Made by a program: the position numbers and the translations under genes. Positions 23,507 through 31,996 of a stretch of 51,650 nucleotides of DNA are shown in pieces; the stretch's first letter is position 1, and each line of letters opens with the position of its first letter. This DNA is from Streptosporangium subroseum (lineage in GTDB: Bacteria > Actinomycetota > Actinomycetes > Streptosporangiales > Streptosporangiaceae): positions 1-51,650 of the forward strand of contig NZ_FZOD01000067.1 of the NCBI RefSeq assembly GCF_900188345.1. The letters run 5' to 3'. The notes under the pieces are model-generated. The model did no database searches. It was not told where the DNA came from and saw only the letters and a program-made list of their open reading frames with translations.

Positions 23507-23832
23507 CGTCCTTTCCCGCCCGCAGGCCGGAGCCCGGCCTGCGTTCCGCCGGCGATTCACCGCAAAGACGGTTCCTGTCCGAAGACCTTCCCGGGGGCGC
23601 TCTTCCTCAAGCCCCGCACCGGGTATTACCTCTGTCAGCGACATTGCCGGAGCCCTGTGTCGCCAGGGCCCGTATAGCGGGGCTGTGAGGTGCGGATATA
23701 AGGGTGCAGATACAATCAGCTACGGAAGAATTGCCCGGCTACGGCACGTTGTGAAGATCTCGCAAGCCGGTTCCGTATCCGTCGCGGATCCTTTTTCGGG
23801 TTCCGCCAGATACCGCTGATCCGGGGGGCATC
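23507..23832. other. intergenic region with candidate promoter
   Basis: In about 325 bp I see no gene. TACAAT at 23711-23716 is a good -10 hexamer about 115 bp before the start of the next gene; no strong -35 lies in front of it, so this would be a weak or alternative-sigma promoter. Open frames in this stretch are read-through extensions of shadows of the sigma gene. Confidence 0.3.
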
Positions 23833-24192
23833 ATGAAGTGGATCATTGTCGCGGCGGCGCTGCTCGCGGCCACCGCGGCCGGACCTGTCATCACCGGGGT
23901 TTCACCTCAAGCGGTGGACAAAATAAAGGTGAGCAGAGAGCAATACCAGGCCCTCCTTGACCAATGCCGGTATTCAAATGGTCCACAGGCCCAAGCCGAT
24001 TGCCAGGCCAGAGTCAAGAACAACTACCAGATCGGGGAGGAGAACCACGCCCTGGACTGCCGCGAATACGCCAGCACCCGTGTATGCGGCACATTGGAAC
24101 TCAGCAGGGAAGAACGCGCGTGCGTGCAGCGAGAGGTGAATGAGGGAACGTCCTACCGGCGTGCCGAGGTCCAGTGCTACGTATTCTCATAG
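23833..24192 (+). CDS. small secreted six-cysteine protein
   Basis: ATG 23833 follows a CCGGGGGG stretch. The 119-residue protein starts MKWIIVAAALLAATAAGPVI, a Sec signal peptide. The mature part has exactly six Cys (in DQCRYS, ADCQAR, LDCREY, RVCGTL, RACVQR, VQCYVF), which could form three disulfides in a small helical fold. It is rich in Gln, Glu and Arg and has no enzyme motif. The family is unknown to me. The gene stands alone between the sigma factor and a convergent gene. Confidence 0.75.
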   Translation: MKWIIVAAALLAATAAGPVITGVSPQAVDKIKVSREQYQALLDQCRYSNGPQAQADCQARVKNNYQIGEENHALDCREYASTRVCGTLELSREERACVQREVNEGTSYRRAEVQCYVFS

Positions 24193-24343
24193 CCGCGGCG
24201 GCAAACCGGCTGGAATGAGTTCTTCGACGATGTGCTGAAAGCCGGACCGGCTGCCGGCGCCCGTTCGCCGGATCGCCGATCCGCGACCGGGCCGTGACCT
24301 GCGTCATCAGGATGAAAAGCCCCGGTGGGCTTCGATGCGTGGG

Positions 24344-24841
24344 TCAGGCGCGGTGTACCTCGAACAGGAAACAGCCGAACTCCACCGCCCGTACGTGGAC
24401 CAGCGCCACCTCGGGGTCCGCGAACTGCTCGGCCAAGATGGTCTCCGATGCGGTGGCGTCGCGGCTGATGTGGTGATCCACCAGCCGTCCGCCGAGGATG
24501 TTGCCGTCGGCGTCGTAGGCGCGGAAGACCCGCCGCTCACCGCACATGCCGATGGGAAAGCCCGTCCCATCAGGCCCCTCGCACGGCTCGGCGTGCACGA
24601 ACACCGGGCCCAGCTCCTCATACGGGCCGGGATCGCCCCCGGTCCGCGCCCCCCACCGGCGCAGCGGCGCGTACGCAAGCAGGGCGAGCCGCTCTCCTGG
24701 GAGGCTACGGCGTAGGCAGCATCGCAGCGGGGAGCCCCCCTCGGTGTCGGTGATCATGCGGGGCGGACGCCCGGCGTCGTCGCGGACGCGCAGCTCGGCG
24801 GCGACCTCGGCTTCGATGGCGAATGTGCGGAGAGTGCTCAT
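24344..24841 (-). CDS. DUF1203 domain-containing protein
   Basis: ATG 24841 gives 165 residues starting MSTLRTFAIEAEVAAELRV; the frame is open further upstream but without family features. The DUF1203 pattern runs through the whole protein: EGGSPLRCCLRRSLPGERLA, YAPLRRWGARTG, GPVFVHAEPCEG and the closing VRAVEFGCFLFEVHRA. DUF1203 proteins are small cytosolic proteins of unknown function. Conserved Cys pairs and the His near HAEPC are intact. It faces the six-cysteine gene tail to tail. Confidence 0.88.
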   Translation of the reverse strand: MSTLRTFAIEAEVAAELRVRDDAGRPPRMITDTEGGSPLRCCLRRSLPGERLALLAYAPLRRWGARTGGDPGPYEELGPVFVHAEPCEGPDGTGFPIGMCGERRVFRAYDADGNILGGRLVDHHISRDATASETILAEQFADPEVALVHVRAVEFGCFLFEVHRA

Positions 24842-25343
24842 AGATCCATACTTGGCTCCGCCGATGTGATGTGCTGGCGGAAATCGGCCTCGGTTGTGGA
24901 CCCGGAGGTCGCTTGAGAAGAGCGAGCATTCGGCGACCGCCCGCCGGCCGCCGGAGACGGCAGACACGACGGGCCCCGGCCACGAGTAGATCGTTCACGT
25001 GTGCGTGGAACGCGCGAGGGCGCCCACCCCGGTCGTCGCGAACCGGGTGTGGACGCCCTCGTTCTGTCTTCGCGGTCACGTTTCCACGTGGCTACGCCGT
25101 CGGGTCGATGATCCGGGACCTCGTGCCGGCATTCCGATGGACGCTGAGCGATCGATTGATTACTTTTAGCTCGTGGGTTCGAATTGAGGAGGAGGCACCT
25201 GACCCCCTCGGGTAGACGTCGCCCGGAAGTTTCTCCCTGAGGAGAGATGAAACGCTTGTCGAGACCAGGTAGGACCAGCGGGCAACCTTGGGCACCGGTC
25301 GGTGGGGCAGGAACGGGGAATCACCGAGGTTCTCCGGACGGTT
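24842..25343. other. 500-bp region with one strong hairpin, no gene
   Basis: Between the DUF1203 start and the stop of the esterase gene I find no supported gene. At about 25014-25057, CGAGGGCG and CGCCCTCG flanks with CGGT/ACCG inner arms form a long imperfect hairpin followed by TTCTGTCTT, a terminator-like shape with no gene directly in front of it on the plus strand. It may be a leftover of a deleted gene. Confidence 0.35.
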
Positions 25344-26582
25344 TCAGCACTGGCCGTCGGCGAGGACCCAGAAGTTCGAGCCGGTCTGCTTGAGCGTGTG
25401 GCTGGTGAAGGTGTTCCACAGCCCCATGGCGTCGTTGGATCCGTTGGCGTAGGTGTAGCCGCCGGACTGGTGGGCCCGTCCCGCGGTGGTGTGGGCGTAG
25501 TTGCTCGCGGTCACGCAGGCCTGGGGCACGGTCGGAGTCGGCGTGGGGGTGGGGGTCGGCGTGGGCGTGGTCGGGGGATCGGTCGGCGGGGTCCCGCCGT
25601 TCAGGCGGAAGAACTGCACGTCGTGGTAGGCCGAGCAGATGGTGTCGAGGAAGTACGCGGCGGCGGTGCCGCACTGATCGGCGGCGCTGCCCGGGTCGAT
25701 CGGCAGGCCGTGCCCCATGCCGGTGATCTCGTACAGGCGCACGTCGTCATTGCCGTACACCTTCAGCGACGTGCCGCCGGGAAGGCTCTGGGTGGAGGTG
25801 GGGGTCTGCGAGACGCCCCGTACGTTTGTCCATTGGTCGCGCAGTTGCGCGGCGTTGGCGGGAACGACCGTGAAGTCGGACAGACCCTGCCAGATGGCGA
25901 CGCGCGGGTATGGCCCCGAGTATCCGGAGTAGGCGTTGCGTACCAGGGTGCCCCACTGCTGGGGGGTTTTGCTGACGGGGCCGTACTGGCAGGTGGACGC
26001 CTGGGTCAGGCTGGCCGCGCAGCGGTACGCCAGCCCGGCTCCGATCGAGCCGCCCGCGAAGACGTCCGGGTAGGTGGCGAGCATGACCGCCGACATGGCC
26101 GCGCCCGCGGAGAGCCCGCTGACGTAGACGCGCGCGGGGTCGGCCCCGTAGTTCGTGACCGCGTAGGAGACCATGGCGCGGATCGAGGCCGCCTCACCCT
26201 GACCGCGGGTGGTGTCGCCGGTCTCAAACCAGTTGAAGCAGCTGGAGGAGTTGTTGGCGCTGCTGGTCTGCGGCACCACGAGGGAGAAGCCCCACTGGTC
26301 GGCGAACTTGCGCCATCCCGAATTGGCGAAGTATCCGGAGGCGTTCTGCGTGCAGCCGTGCAGCAACACCACGACCGGGCGGCCACCGGCCAGCCCGTCG
26401 GGCCGGTAGCCGTACATGGAGAGATTGCCGGGATTGCTGCCGAACGAGCTGACCTGGACCAGCGACGCCGCCCGCGCGGGAGACGCCAGTGTGGCCGCAC
26501 CGAGCAGCCCGAGAAGGAGGGTCATGAGGGTCATGAAGGTCAGGGCGGTTCGCGACAGGGGCGCTGGAAGAGATACGGTCAT
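25344..26582 (-). CDS. secreted PHB-depolymerase-family esterase with C-terminal binding domain
   Basis: The 412-residue protein starts at ATG 26582 after AAGGAG. Residues 1-38 are a signal peptide ending SPARA. The alpha/beta hydrolase core has the oxyanion strand VVVLLHGCTQNASGYF, the nucleophile elbow GLSAGAAMS with the catalytic Ser, and GMGHGLPIDP with the likely catalytic His. A Thr/Pro linker follows at about residues 335-350, then a 58-residue domain (ACVTASNYAHTTAGRAHQ to FWVLADGQC) like the C-terminal substrate-binding module of extracellular type 1 depolymerases. Likely substrates are short-chain polyhydroxyalkanoates or feruloylated polysaccharides. It is exported and monocistronic. 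Confidence 0.88.
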   Translation of the reverse strand: MTVSLPAPLSRTALTFMTLMTLLLGLLGAATLASPARAASLVQVSSFGSNPGNLSMYGYRPDGLAGGRPVVVLLHGCTQNASGYFANSGWRKFADQWGFSLVVPQTSSANNSSSCFNWFETGDTTRGQGEAASIRAMVSYAVTNYGADPARVYVSGLSAGAAMSAVMLATYPDVFAGGSIGAGLAYRCAASLTQASTCQYGPVSKTPQQWGTLVRNAYSGYSGPYPRVAIWQGLSDFTVVPANAAQLRDQWTNVRGVSQTPTSTQSLPGGTSLKVYGNDDVRLYEITGMGHGLPIDPGSAADQCGTAAAYFLDTICSAYHDVQFFRLNGGTPPTDPPTTPTPTPTPTPTPTVPQACVTASNYAHTTAGRAHQSGGYTYANGSNDAMGLWNTFTSHTLKQTGSNFWVLADGQC

Positions 26583-26916
26583 GGGGGGTGCTCCTTGCTG
26601 TGGCCTGGCTCACCGGCTCTTACCAGCGCACGTTAGGACGACCGTAACGCCCCCGACATGTTCATGACACACACTCTTCGGCTCCGCGCTATGGATTGCG
26701 TTCTCATGCCGCAAGCCGAGAATCTCCGTGTTCTTCTGGAGGAACGCTCGATGCGTGGCGGCGCTCGAAGGGCCCGCCGCTCGTCCCTCCGGTGCGCGCG
26801 GCGGTTACGGAAGCGGAATCGTTTCCACAGACAGAACGCTATCGACATGCCCCGTGGCGGATCATGGACGCTACGGCGGCCCATGACGGCGACGGGTGGG
26901 AACGAGGAGCTCGACG
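26583..26916. other. divergent intergenic region, long leader of the helicase gene
   Basis: The 334 bp between the divergent esterase and helicase genes hold both promoters. No gene is supported: the small frames starting at 26658 and 26696 are shadows of each other with no family features. Long structured leaders are common for cold-inducible RNA helicases; I see several short GC-rich stems (around 26755-26810) but no defined motif. Confidence 0.3.
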
Positions 26917-28620
26917 ATGACCTTGAACACCAGTGACGAACCGACCCTGAACACGGGCGACGACCCGGGAAGCTTCGCCGACCTGGGGCTGCGACCCGAG
27001 CTTCTTCAGGCGCTCTCCAGCCTCGGCTACGAGGAGCCCACACCGATCCAGCGTGAGGCGATTCCTCCGCTGCTGGAGGGACTTGACCTGCTGGGGCAGG
27101 CCGCGACGGGGACGGGCAAGACGGCCGCGTTCGCGCTCCCGGTGCTCCACCGGATGACGCGGGGCGGCAGGGGGCCGGAGCCGATGGCCCTGGTGCTCGT
27201 GCCCACGCGCGAGCTGGCCGTCCAGGTCTCTGAGGCGATCCACCGCTACGGCCGCGACCTGGACGCGCGCGTCCTGCCGATCTACGGCGGGCAGCCGATC
27301 GGCCGGCAGCTGCGGGCGCTCGAAAGCGGGGTCGACGTCGTCGTCGCGACGCCCGGGCGCGCCCTCGACCACATCGGCCGCGGGACGCTTCGCCTGGACG
27401 GTCTCCAGATGGTCGTCCTGGACGAGGCGGACGAGATGCTCGACATGGGATTCGCCGACGAGATCGAGGCGATCCTCCAGGAGACCCCCGCGGATCGCCA
27501 GACGGTGCTCTTCTCGGCGACGATGCCCTCGCGGATCAACGGAATCACCCGCCGGCACCTCCAGAACCCGGTCCGGATCCAGACCGGGCGGGAGATGGCG
27601 GCCCCGGGGGAGGCCCCGCTGGTACGGCAGATCGCGTACGTGGTCCCGCGGGCGCACAAGCCCGCGGCGCTCGGACGCGTGCTGGACGTCGAGTCGCCCT
27701 CGGCCGCGATCGTCTTCTGCCGCACGCGGGACGAGGTCGACCGGCTCACCGAGAGCCTGAACGGGCGCGGCTACCGCGCCGAGGCGCTGCACGGCGGGAT
27801 GAGCCAGGAGCAGCGCGACCGGGTGATGCTGCGGCTGCGGAACGGAACGGCGGACCTGCTCATCGCGACCGACGTGGCGGCGCGCGGGCTCGACATCGAG
27901 CAGCTCACCCATGTGATCAACTACGACGTTCCCTCCGCGCCCGACTCGTACGTGCACCGGATCGGCCGGGTCGGCAGGGCGGGCCGCGAGGGTGTGGCGA
28001 TCACCCTGGCGGAGCCGCGGGAGCACCGGATGCTCAAGACCATCGAGCGGGTGACCAAAAGCCGGATCACGGTCGAGAAGGTGCCGACCGTCGCCGACCT
28101 GCATGCCCGGCAGCTGGAGATGACGCGCTCCGCGCTGCACGAGAGCCTCCTGGAGGACGACCTGGAGCGCTTCCGCGTTGTGGTCGAGACGCTCGCCGAC
28201 GAGTTCGACATCATGGAGGTCGCCCTCGCCGCGGTGAAGCTGGCGCACGAGGCCAGCGGGGTGACGGCCGACGAGGAGGAGATCCCGGAGGTCGACACGA
28301 GGTTCGAGCGGGAGGGGCGTGGCCGCCGCGAGACCGGCGGCCGCGACGATCGGCGCGGTCGCACCCCGATGGGCGGGATGACCCGTCTGTTCGTCGGTGC
28401 CGGGCGCAGCAGCAGGATCCGGCCGCAGGACCTGGTGGGAGCGATAGCCAACGAGTCACGCCTCAGCGGGCGCGACATCGGGGCGATCGAGATCGCCGAC
28501 CGGTTCTCGCTCGTGGAGGTCCCGGAGTCGGCGGCCGACGAGGTGGTCGCGGCCCTGCGGGAGAGCAGCATCAAGGGCAAGAGGGTGACGGTCCGCCGGG
28601 AGCGGGACGACCGGCGGTAG
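26917..28620 (+). CDS. DEAD-box ATP-dependent RNA helicase
   Basis: ATG 26917 has GAGGAGCTC upstream; GTG 26896 is a weaker alternative. The 567-residue protein has all helicase motifs: Q motif (YEEPTPIQREAIPP), Walker A AATGTGKT, PTRELA, TPGR, DEAD, SAT, then HGGMSQEQRDR, ATDVAARGLD and HRIGRVGRAGR. A charged linker follows, and the last 75 residues (RLFVGAGRSSRIRPQDLVG on) form a DbpA-type RNA-binding domain. It should unwind structured RNA in ribosome assembly or mRNA turnover, in the manner of DeaD/CshA. Alone in its transcription unit. Confidence 0.95.
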   Translation: MTLNTSDEPTLNTGDDPGSFADLGLRPELLQALSSLGYEEPTPIQREAIPPLLEGLDLLGQAATGTGKTAAFALPVLHRMTRGGRGPEPMALVLVPTRELAVQVSEAIHRYGRDLDARVLPIYGGQPIGRQLRALESGVDVVVATPGRALDHIGRGTLRLDGLQMVVLDEADEMLDMGFADEIEAILQETPADRQTVLFSATMPSRINGITRRHLQNPVRIQTGREMAAPGEAPLVRQIAYVVPRAHKPAALGRVLDVESPSAAIVFCRTRDEVDRLTESLNGRGYRAEALHGGMSQEQRDRVMLRLRNGTADLLIATDVAARGLDIEQLTHVINYDVPSAPDSYVHRIGRVGRAGREGVAITLAEPREHRMLKTIERVTKSRITVEKVPTVADLHARQLEMTRSALHESLLEDDLERFRVVVETLADEFDIMEVALAAVKLAHEASGVTADEEEIPEVDTRFEREGRGRRETGGRDDRRGRTPMGGMTRLFVGAGRSSRIRPQDLVGAIANESRLSGRDIGAIEIADRFSLVEVPESAADEVVAALRESSIKGKRVTVRRERDDRR

Positions 28621-28674
28621 CCGCTCCCGGGAGGCGCCGAACGCGGCGAGGTCGTGGGCAGGCTGTTCGACCTT

Positions 28675-28800
28675 GTCCGATCGTGGCGCGGGCCCGGGGA
28701 GTCCGGGCCGTACCACGCACGTCCGCGGCCGGCCGAAGCCGTTGGGCCTCGTCCGATCGTGGCGCGGGCCCGGAAAGTCCGGGCCGTACCACGTGCGTCC
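28675..28800 (+). repeat. two 50-bp direct repeats, each an imperfect hairpin
   Basis: Copies at 28675-28724 and 28751-28800 differ at only four positions. Each contains CGTGG and CCACG outer arms and GGCCCGG / CCGGGCC inner arms. They sit between the helicase stop and the regulator start, so they may terminate helicase transcription or be mobile palindromic repeats. Two of the differences fall in the hairpin loop, which suggests that the stem is conserved. Confidence 0.7.
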
Positions 28801-28855
28801 CGCGGGATGCCTCTCGGACCGCCCAGTCATGAGGAAACGGTCCTAGTGTGGAGCC

Positions 28856-29959
28856 GTGCAGGGACTACTGCTGCGTCTGTCGGCTCTGGACGCCGACGCG
28901 GAGAGCGCCGTCCGCGTCATCTCGTACTTCGACTCGCTGGTGCGAGACCACGCGAGCGTCTCGGCGCTGCTGCAGGCGACCGCGCGGCTGGTGCAGTGCC
29001 CCGTCGGCCTCGTCGACTCGGTCACGGGCAGGCGGACGCGGGTGTCGCCCGGCGGAGCCGCCGAGCGGTCCGGGCCGCCGCCCGAGTCGGCGGCCAAGCG
29101 CTCGCTCGGCTCGGCCCTCGGCGTCGTGTGGATGGAGCGTGAGGGACAGGCGCACGGGCTTGACGAGATCGTGCTGGAGCGCTTCGCCGGGGCGGCCGAG
29201 GTCGCGCTCGAGCGGGCGGCCGCCCAGGTGCGGGTAGGCGATGATCCGGCCCTGGTGGAGCTGGTCCTGTCCGCCGACACCGGAGAGGCCGAGTTGACAA
29301 GGGCTCTACGGCTGCTCGGCTTCGGCCCGGCCGCGTCGCTGTGGGTGCTCGCCACCCCGTCCGACGACGACCGCGACGACGGCACCTCGGCGATCACCCA
29401 TCTGCGCGCGGGCGGGCACCACGCGAGGGCCGCCCGGATGGGCGACGTCGTGGCGGTGCTGGTGAGCCTCGGCGCGGAGCGGTTGTCCGAGACGGTGGAG
29501 CCGCTGGCTGAGATCGTGGGCCGGCTGCCCGGCACGTGGCGTGTCGGCATCGGGCCGTCGGCGCGCGGGGCGGCCGTCGCGGAGTCGTGGGCGGGCGCGC
29601 GGATCGCCCTGCGGTTCACCGGCCCGCACCCTGCGGACCGGGTGGTGAACTGGGCCGATCTCGGAGCTCTCGCGCTGTTCGCGGCACATGTGCCCCAGGA
29701 GGCGATCGCCGGTCTGGCCGACGTGCGAGCCGTCGAGGAGCTCTCACGCCGGCCGTACGGGGCCGAGGCGATGGAGGCGGTGCGGGCGCTGTGCGCGGAG
29801 GGGTCGGTGCGCCGGGCGGCCGTCGCCGTGCATCTGCATCACAGCTCACTGGCCGCGCGCATCGCACGGGCCGAGGCCGTTCTGGGCTTCTCCCTCGCGG
29901 ACTCCGCGGGCCGGCTCCGTGCGCACCTGGCCCTCCAGCTGGTACGGCTGCGCCCGTAG
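28856..29959 (+). CDS. PucR/CdaR-type helix-turn-helix transcriptional regulator
   Basis: GTG 28856 starts a 367-residue protein. Residues 1-120 resemble a GAF-like sensor (LVQCPVGLVDSVTGRRTRV). The middle has the degenerate GGDEF-like region of this family (GDVVAVLVSLG, WRVGIGPSARG, AESWAGARIALRF). The C-terminus, about 305-367, is the PucR HTH_30 domain: VRRAAVAVHLHHSSLAARIA, then LGFSLADSAGRLRAHLALQL. Such regulators sense small metabolites and control neighbouring catabolic genes. Its stop is one base from the stop of the convergent hydrolase gene, a possible target. Confidence 0.88.
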   Translation: MQGLLLRLSALDADAESAVRVISYFDSLVRDHASVSALLQATARLVQCPVGLVDSVTGRRTRVSPGGAAERSGPPPESAAKRSLGSALGVVWMEREGQAHGLDEIVLERFAGAAEVALERAAAQVRVGDDPALVELVLSADTGEAELTRALRLLGFGPAASLWVLATPSDDDRDDGTSAITHLRAGGHHARAARMGDVVAVLVSLGAERLSETVEPLAEIVGRLPGTWRVGIGPSARGAAVAESWAGARIALRFTGPHPADRVVNWADLGALALFAAHVPQEAIAGLADVRAVEELSRRPYGAEAMEAVRALCAEGSVRRAAVAVHLHHSSLAARIARAEAVLGFSLADSAGRLRAHLALQLVRLRP

Positions 29960-29960
29960 A

Positions 29961-30932
29961 TCAGCGCAGCAGCGCCCGGCGCAGCGCGACCACCCGCTCG
30001 GCGGCGGCCCGGCGGCTGATCTCCGCTTCGGGGATCATCCCGTCGAAGCCGTGGAAGGCTCCCGGGTACAGGTGGAACTCGGTGGAGACGCCCGCCTGTA
30101 CCAGTCGCCGGGCGTAGTCGATGCACTCGTCCCGGAAGACCTCCAGCTCGCCGACGTCGATGTAGGCGGGGGGCAGGCCGGACAGGTCGGTCGCGCGGGC
30201 GGGGGCGGCGTACGGCGAGACGTCATCGGAGCCCGCGGCGTCGCCCAGGAGCGCGGTCCAGCCGAAAAGGTTGGCACCCCGGTTCCAGACGACCGCCTCG
30301 GCGAACTCCTGGCTGGACGGGGTGATGTTGCGGTCGTCCAGCATCGGGCAGACGAGCAGCTGGAAGGCCAGGGCCGGGCCGCCGCGGTCGCGGGCCAGCA
30401 GCACGGTGCCGGCGGCGAGGCCGCCTCCGGCGCTGAGCCCGCCCACCGCGAGACGGTCGGGGTCGATGCCGAGCTCGGCGGCGTTCTTGGCGGTCCAGAC
30501 GAGACCGGCGTAGCAGTCCTCCACCGGCGCCGGATGCGGGTGCTCGGGCGCGAGGCGATAGTCGACGGATACGGCCACGCATCCCAGCTGGACGACGTAT
30601 TCGACCATTCGCTGGTCATCCATCTCGGGGTCACCGATGATCATCCCGCCGCCGTGGATCCAGTAGAGGCCCGGGACGGCGCCTTCCTGGCCGGCGCGGC
30701 GGTAGATCCGTAGCCGGATGTCGGGCTCGCCCTCCGGGCCGGGCACCATCCGGTCCTCGATCGTGACCCGCTCGTCAAGCGCGACCGGGGCCATCGCGGC
30801 ACGCATCGCGTTCATCTGGGCACGGATGTCAGGCAGGTCCTCCTGCCGTACGGTGGACATGTCGGCCAGGGGGACGGGGGAAGCCAGGAGAGCGGCTCCC
30901 AGTCCGGGATCGATGTTCGGATGAAGCGACAT
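29961..30932 (-). CDS. HSL-family alpha/beta hydrolase (carboxylesterase)
   Basis: ATG 30932 (MSLHPNIDPGLGAALLAS, 323 residues) is preferred over the frame opening at 30986. Residues about 90-100 hold YWIHGGGMIIGD, the HGGG oxyanion motif of the hormone-sensitive lipase family. VDYRLAPEHPHPA follows, then the nucleophile elbow VGGLSAGGGLAAG. LPPAYIDVGELEVFRDE includes the acid and GAFHGFDGM the catalytic His. It should hydrolyse short acyl esters in the cytosol. It is convergent with and almost touches the PucR-type regulator. Confidence 0.92.
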   Translation of the reverse strand: MSLHPNIDPGLGAALLASPVPLADMSTVRQEDLPDIRAQMNAMRAAMAPVALDERVTIEDRMVPGPEGEPDIRLRIYRRAGQEGAVPGLYWIHGGGMIIGDPEMDDQRMVEYVVQLGCVAVSVDYRLAPEHPHPAPVEDCYAGLVWTAKNAAELGIDPDRLAVGGLSAGGGLAAGTVLLARDRGGPALAFQLLVCPMLDDRNITPSSQEFAEAVVWNRGANLFGWTALLGDAAGSDDVSPYAAPARATDLSGLPPAYIDVGELEVFRDECIDYARRLVQAGVSTEFHLYPGAFHGFDGMIPEAEISRRAAAERVVALRRALLR

Positions 30933-31642
30933 GTCACTCACCTTCGGGAAGACGGTACTGCCGGTCCGTGCGATCGGCCCTGTCATCGATCATGCGCGGA
31001 TCCGGACCCTTCTCACAACCGAAACCTGGCCACGATGAGGGAGCATATGACCGCCAGTTGGCGGTCCTATGCTCGACGCCCCGATATCGGGTGCACCCCG
31101 CGCTCGGATGCGACCGATGGAAGACGTGGCCGGGGCCGGGGAAGAAGGCATCCTTTCCGAAATTCGATGCCCGGGGAAACGGCCGGAGCGAGGGGAATCT
31201 GTCGTCCCGTTAAATGCATGGCGCCCGGTGAAAGCCGGGTCTACCGTAGGCAGTGATCAGCGCGGAGACACTCCTTCGATCCTCCATCGTGGCAGCCTGC
31301 AGACGGGATGTCATCGGAGACCTAGGTCTTAATGCCGGAAAGATTCGAGCGGGAAGGAAGGTGGCGAATTTGCACATCGGACGAAACTCGAATTCGACTG
31401 TCCGTGGCCGTGGGAATTCATGGCGACGGGCGCGACGAGCACCGAAAATCCGCGCTGAAAGAGAAACGGCCCGTCCATTCACGCGACCCCGAAAGGCGAG
31501 CGTGGAAAGAGTTTGCGGTCGAAGATCTCCCCGGATACGCCGATTCCGGAAGGATCTTCAGCCGCAGCCGGCCCCCGCCGCTTCGCGCAGCGGACATCCG
31601 GCGTGACCCGTGACCCATCCCGCCGCCGGGCGGGTGAGCCAC
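30933..31642. other. gene-poor region with strong palindromes
   Basis: I find no supported protein gene here; the frames overlap on both strands and lack family features. Structures seen: a near-perfect hairpin at 31041-31074, the palindrome AGACCTAGGTCT at about 31318-31329, and a stem with GAAGATC / GATCTTC arms at 31521-31559. AT content is higher than average between 31,200 and 31,500. The tRNA-like gene follows directly. Confidence 0.4.
31041..31074. promoter_or_regulatory. 34-bp inverted repeat upstream of the hydrolase gene
   Basis: GAGCATA-T-GACCGCCA and TGGCGGTC-C-TATGCTC are exact complements except for one opposed base pair, around a GT centre. It lies about 109 bp upstream of the hydrolase start (minus strand). 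There is no T-tract, so an operator, perhaps for the PucR-type regulator next door, fits better than a terminator. Confidence 0.5.
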
Positions 31643-31714
31643 GCCGCAGAGGCCGAACGGGTAAGGCAGCTGGTCTCCACCCAGCAGGACGGGGTTCGAG
31701 CCCCCGCTGCGGCT
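31643..31714 (+). tRNA. tRNA-like gene, best read as tRNA-Gly (anticodon UCC) with an atypical anticodon loop
   Basis: The 72 bases fold as a full cloverleaf. The acceptor stem GCCGCAG/CTGCGGC has 7 of 7 pairs. The D stem GCC/GGC has a loop containing AA-C-GGG-TAA, so A14, G18-G19 and A21 are present. The anticodon stem GCTGG/CCAGC has 5 pairs with loop TCTCCAC. The T stem CGGGG/CCCCG has loop TTCGAGC. Canonical position 34-36 reads TCC. Two features are odd: position 33 is C instead of the near-universal T, and position 8 is A instead of T. CCA is not encoded. It could be a specialised tRNA, a decayed copy, or a tRNA-Trp-like gene that lost a loop base. Confidence 0.6.
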
Positions 31715-31850
31715 CCGCCCTGAAAGAAGAGGGCCACGGGACCGGGACTCGGCGAAGGGAGTGGCGACCCTCGCCAGGTCGGCGGTTCCACCATGCGTCC
31801 GGTACGGCTCACGCCAACCGGGCCGGGCGCGTAGGACAACGCAGGTCAGC

Positions 31851-31887
31851 GGGCGGAGCGGGTGTTCGGATCCCACCCTCTCCGCCC
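31851..31887 (+). terminator. long hairpin downstream of the tRNA-like gene
   Basis: GGGCGGAG-C-GGGTG pairs with CACCC-T-CTCCGCCC around a 9-base loop; one C/T mismatch interrupts 13 pairs. GGTCTTGTCATTT follows. It lies about 140 bp after the tRNA-like gene and 110 bp before the next start codon. Confidence 0.7.
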
Positions 31888-31996
31888 GGTCTTGTCATTT
31901 GATTGCCTGGTCCCCCTCCCCGCCCGGCTCCGTTGGCCGCCGAGTCAGGGAGTTCGCGGAAGGTGCCCGGCCGGACGAGAAGCGCCGCCGGAAGCG

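Noticed and set aside
26839..28248. 469-codon minus-strand frame opposite the DEAD-box gene
   Set aside because: Shadow of a gene with all helicase motifs.
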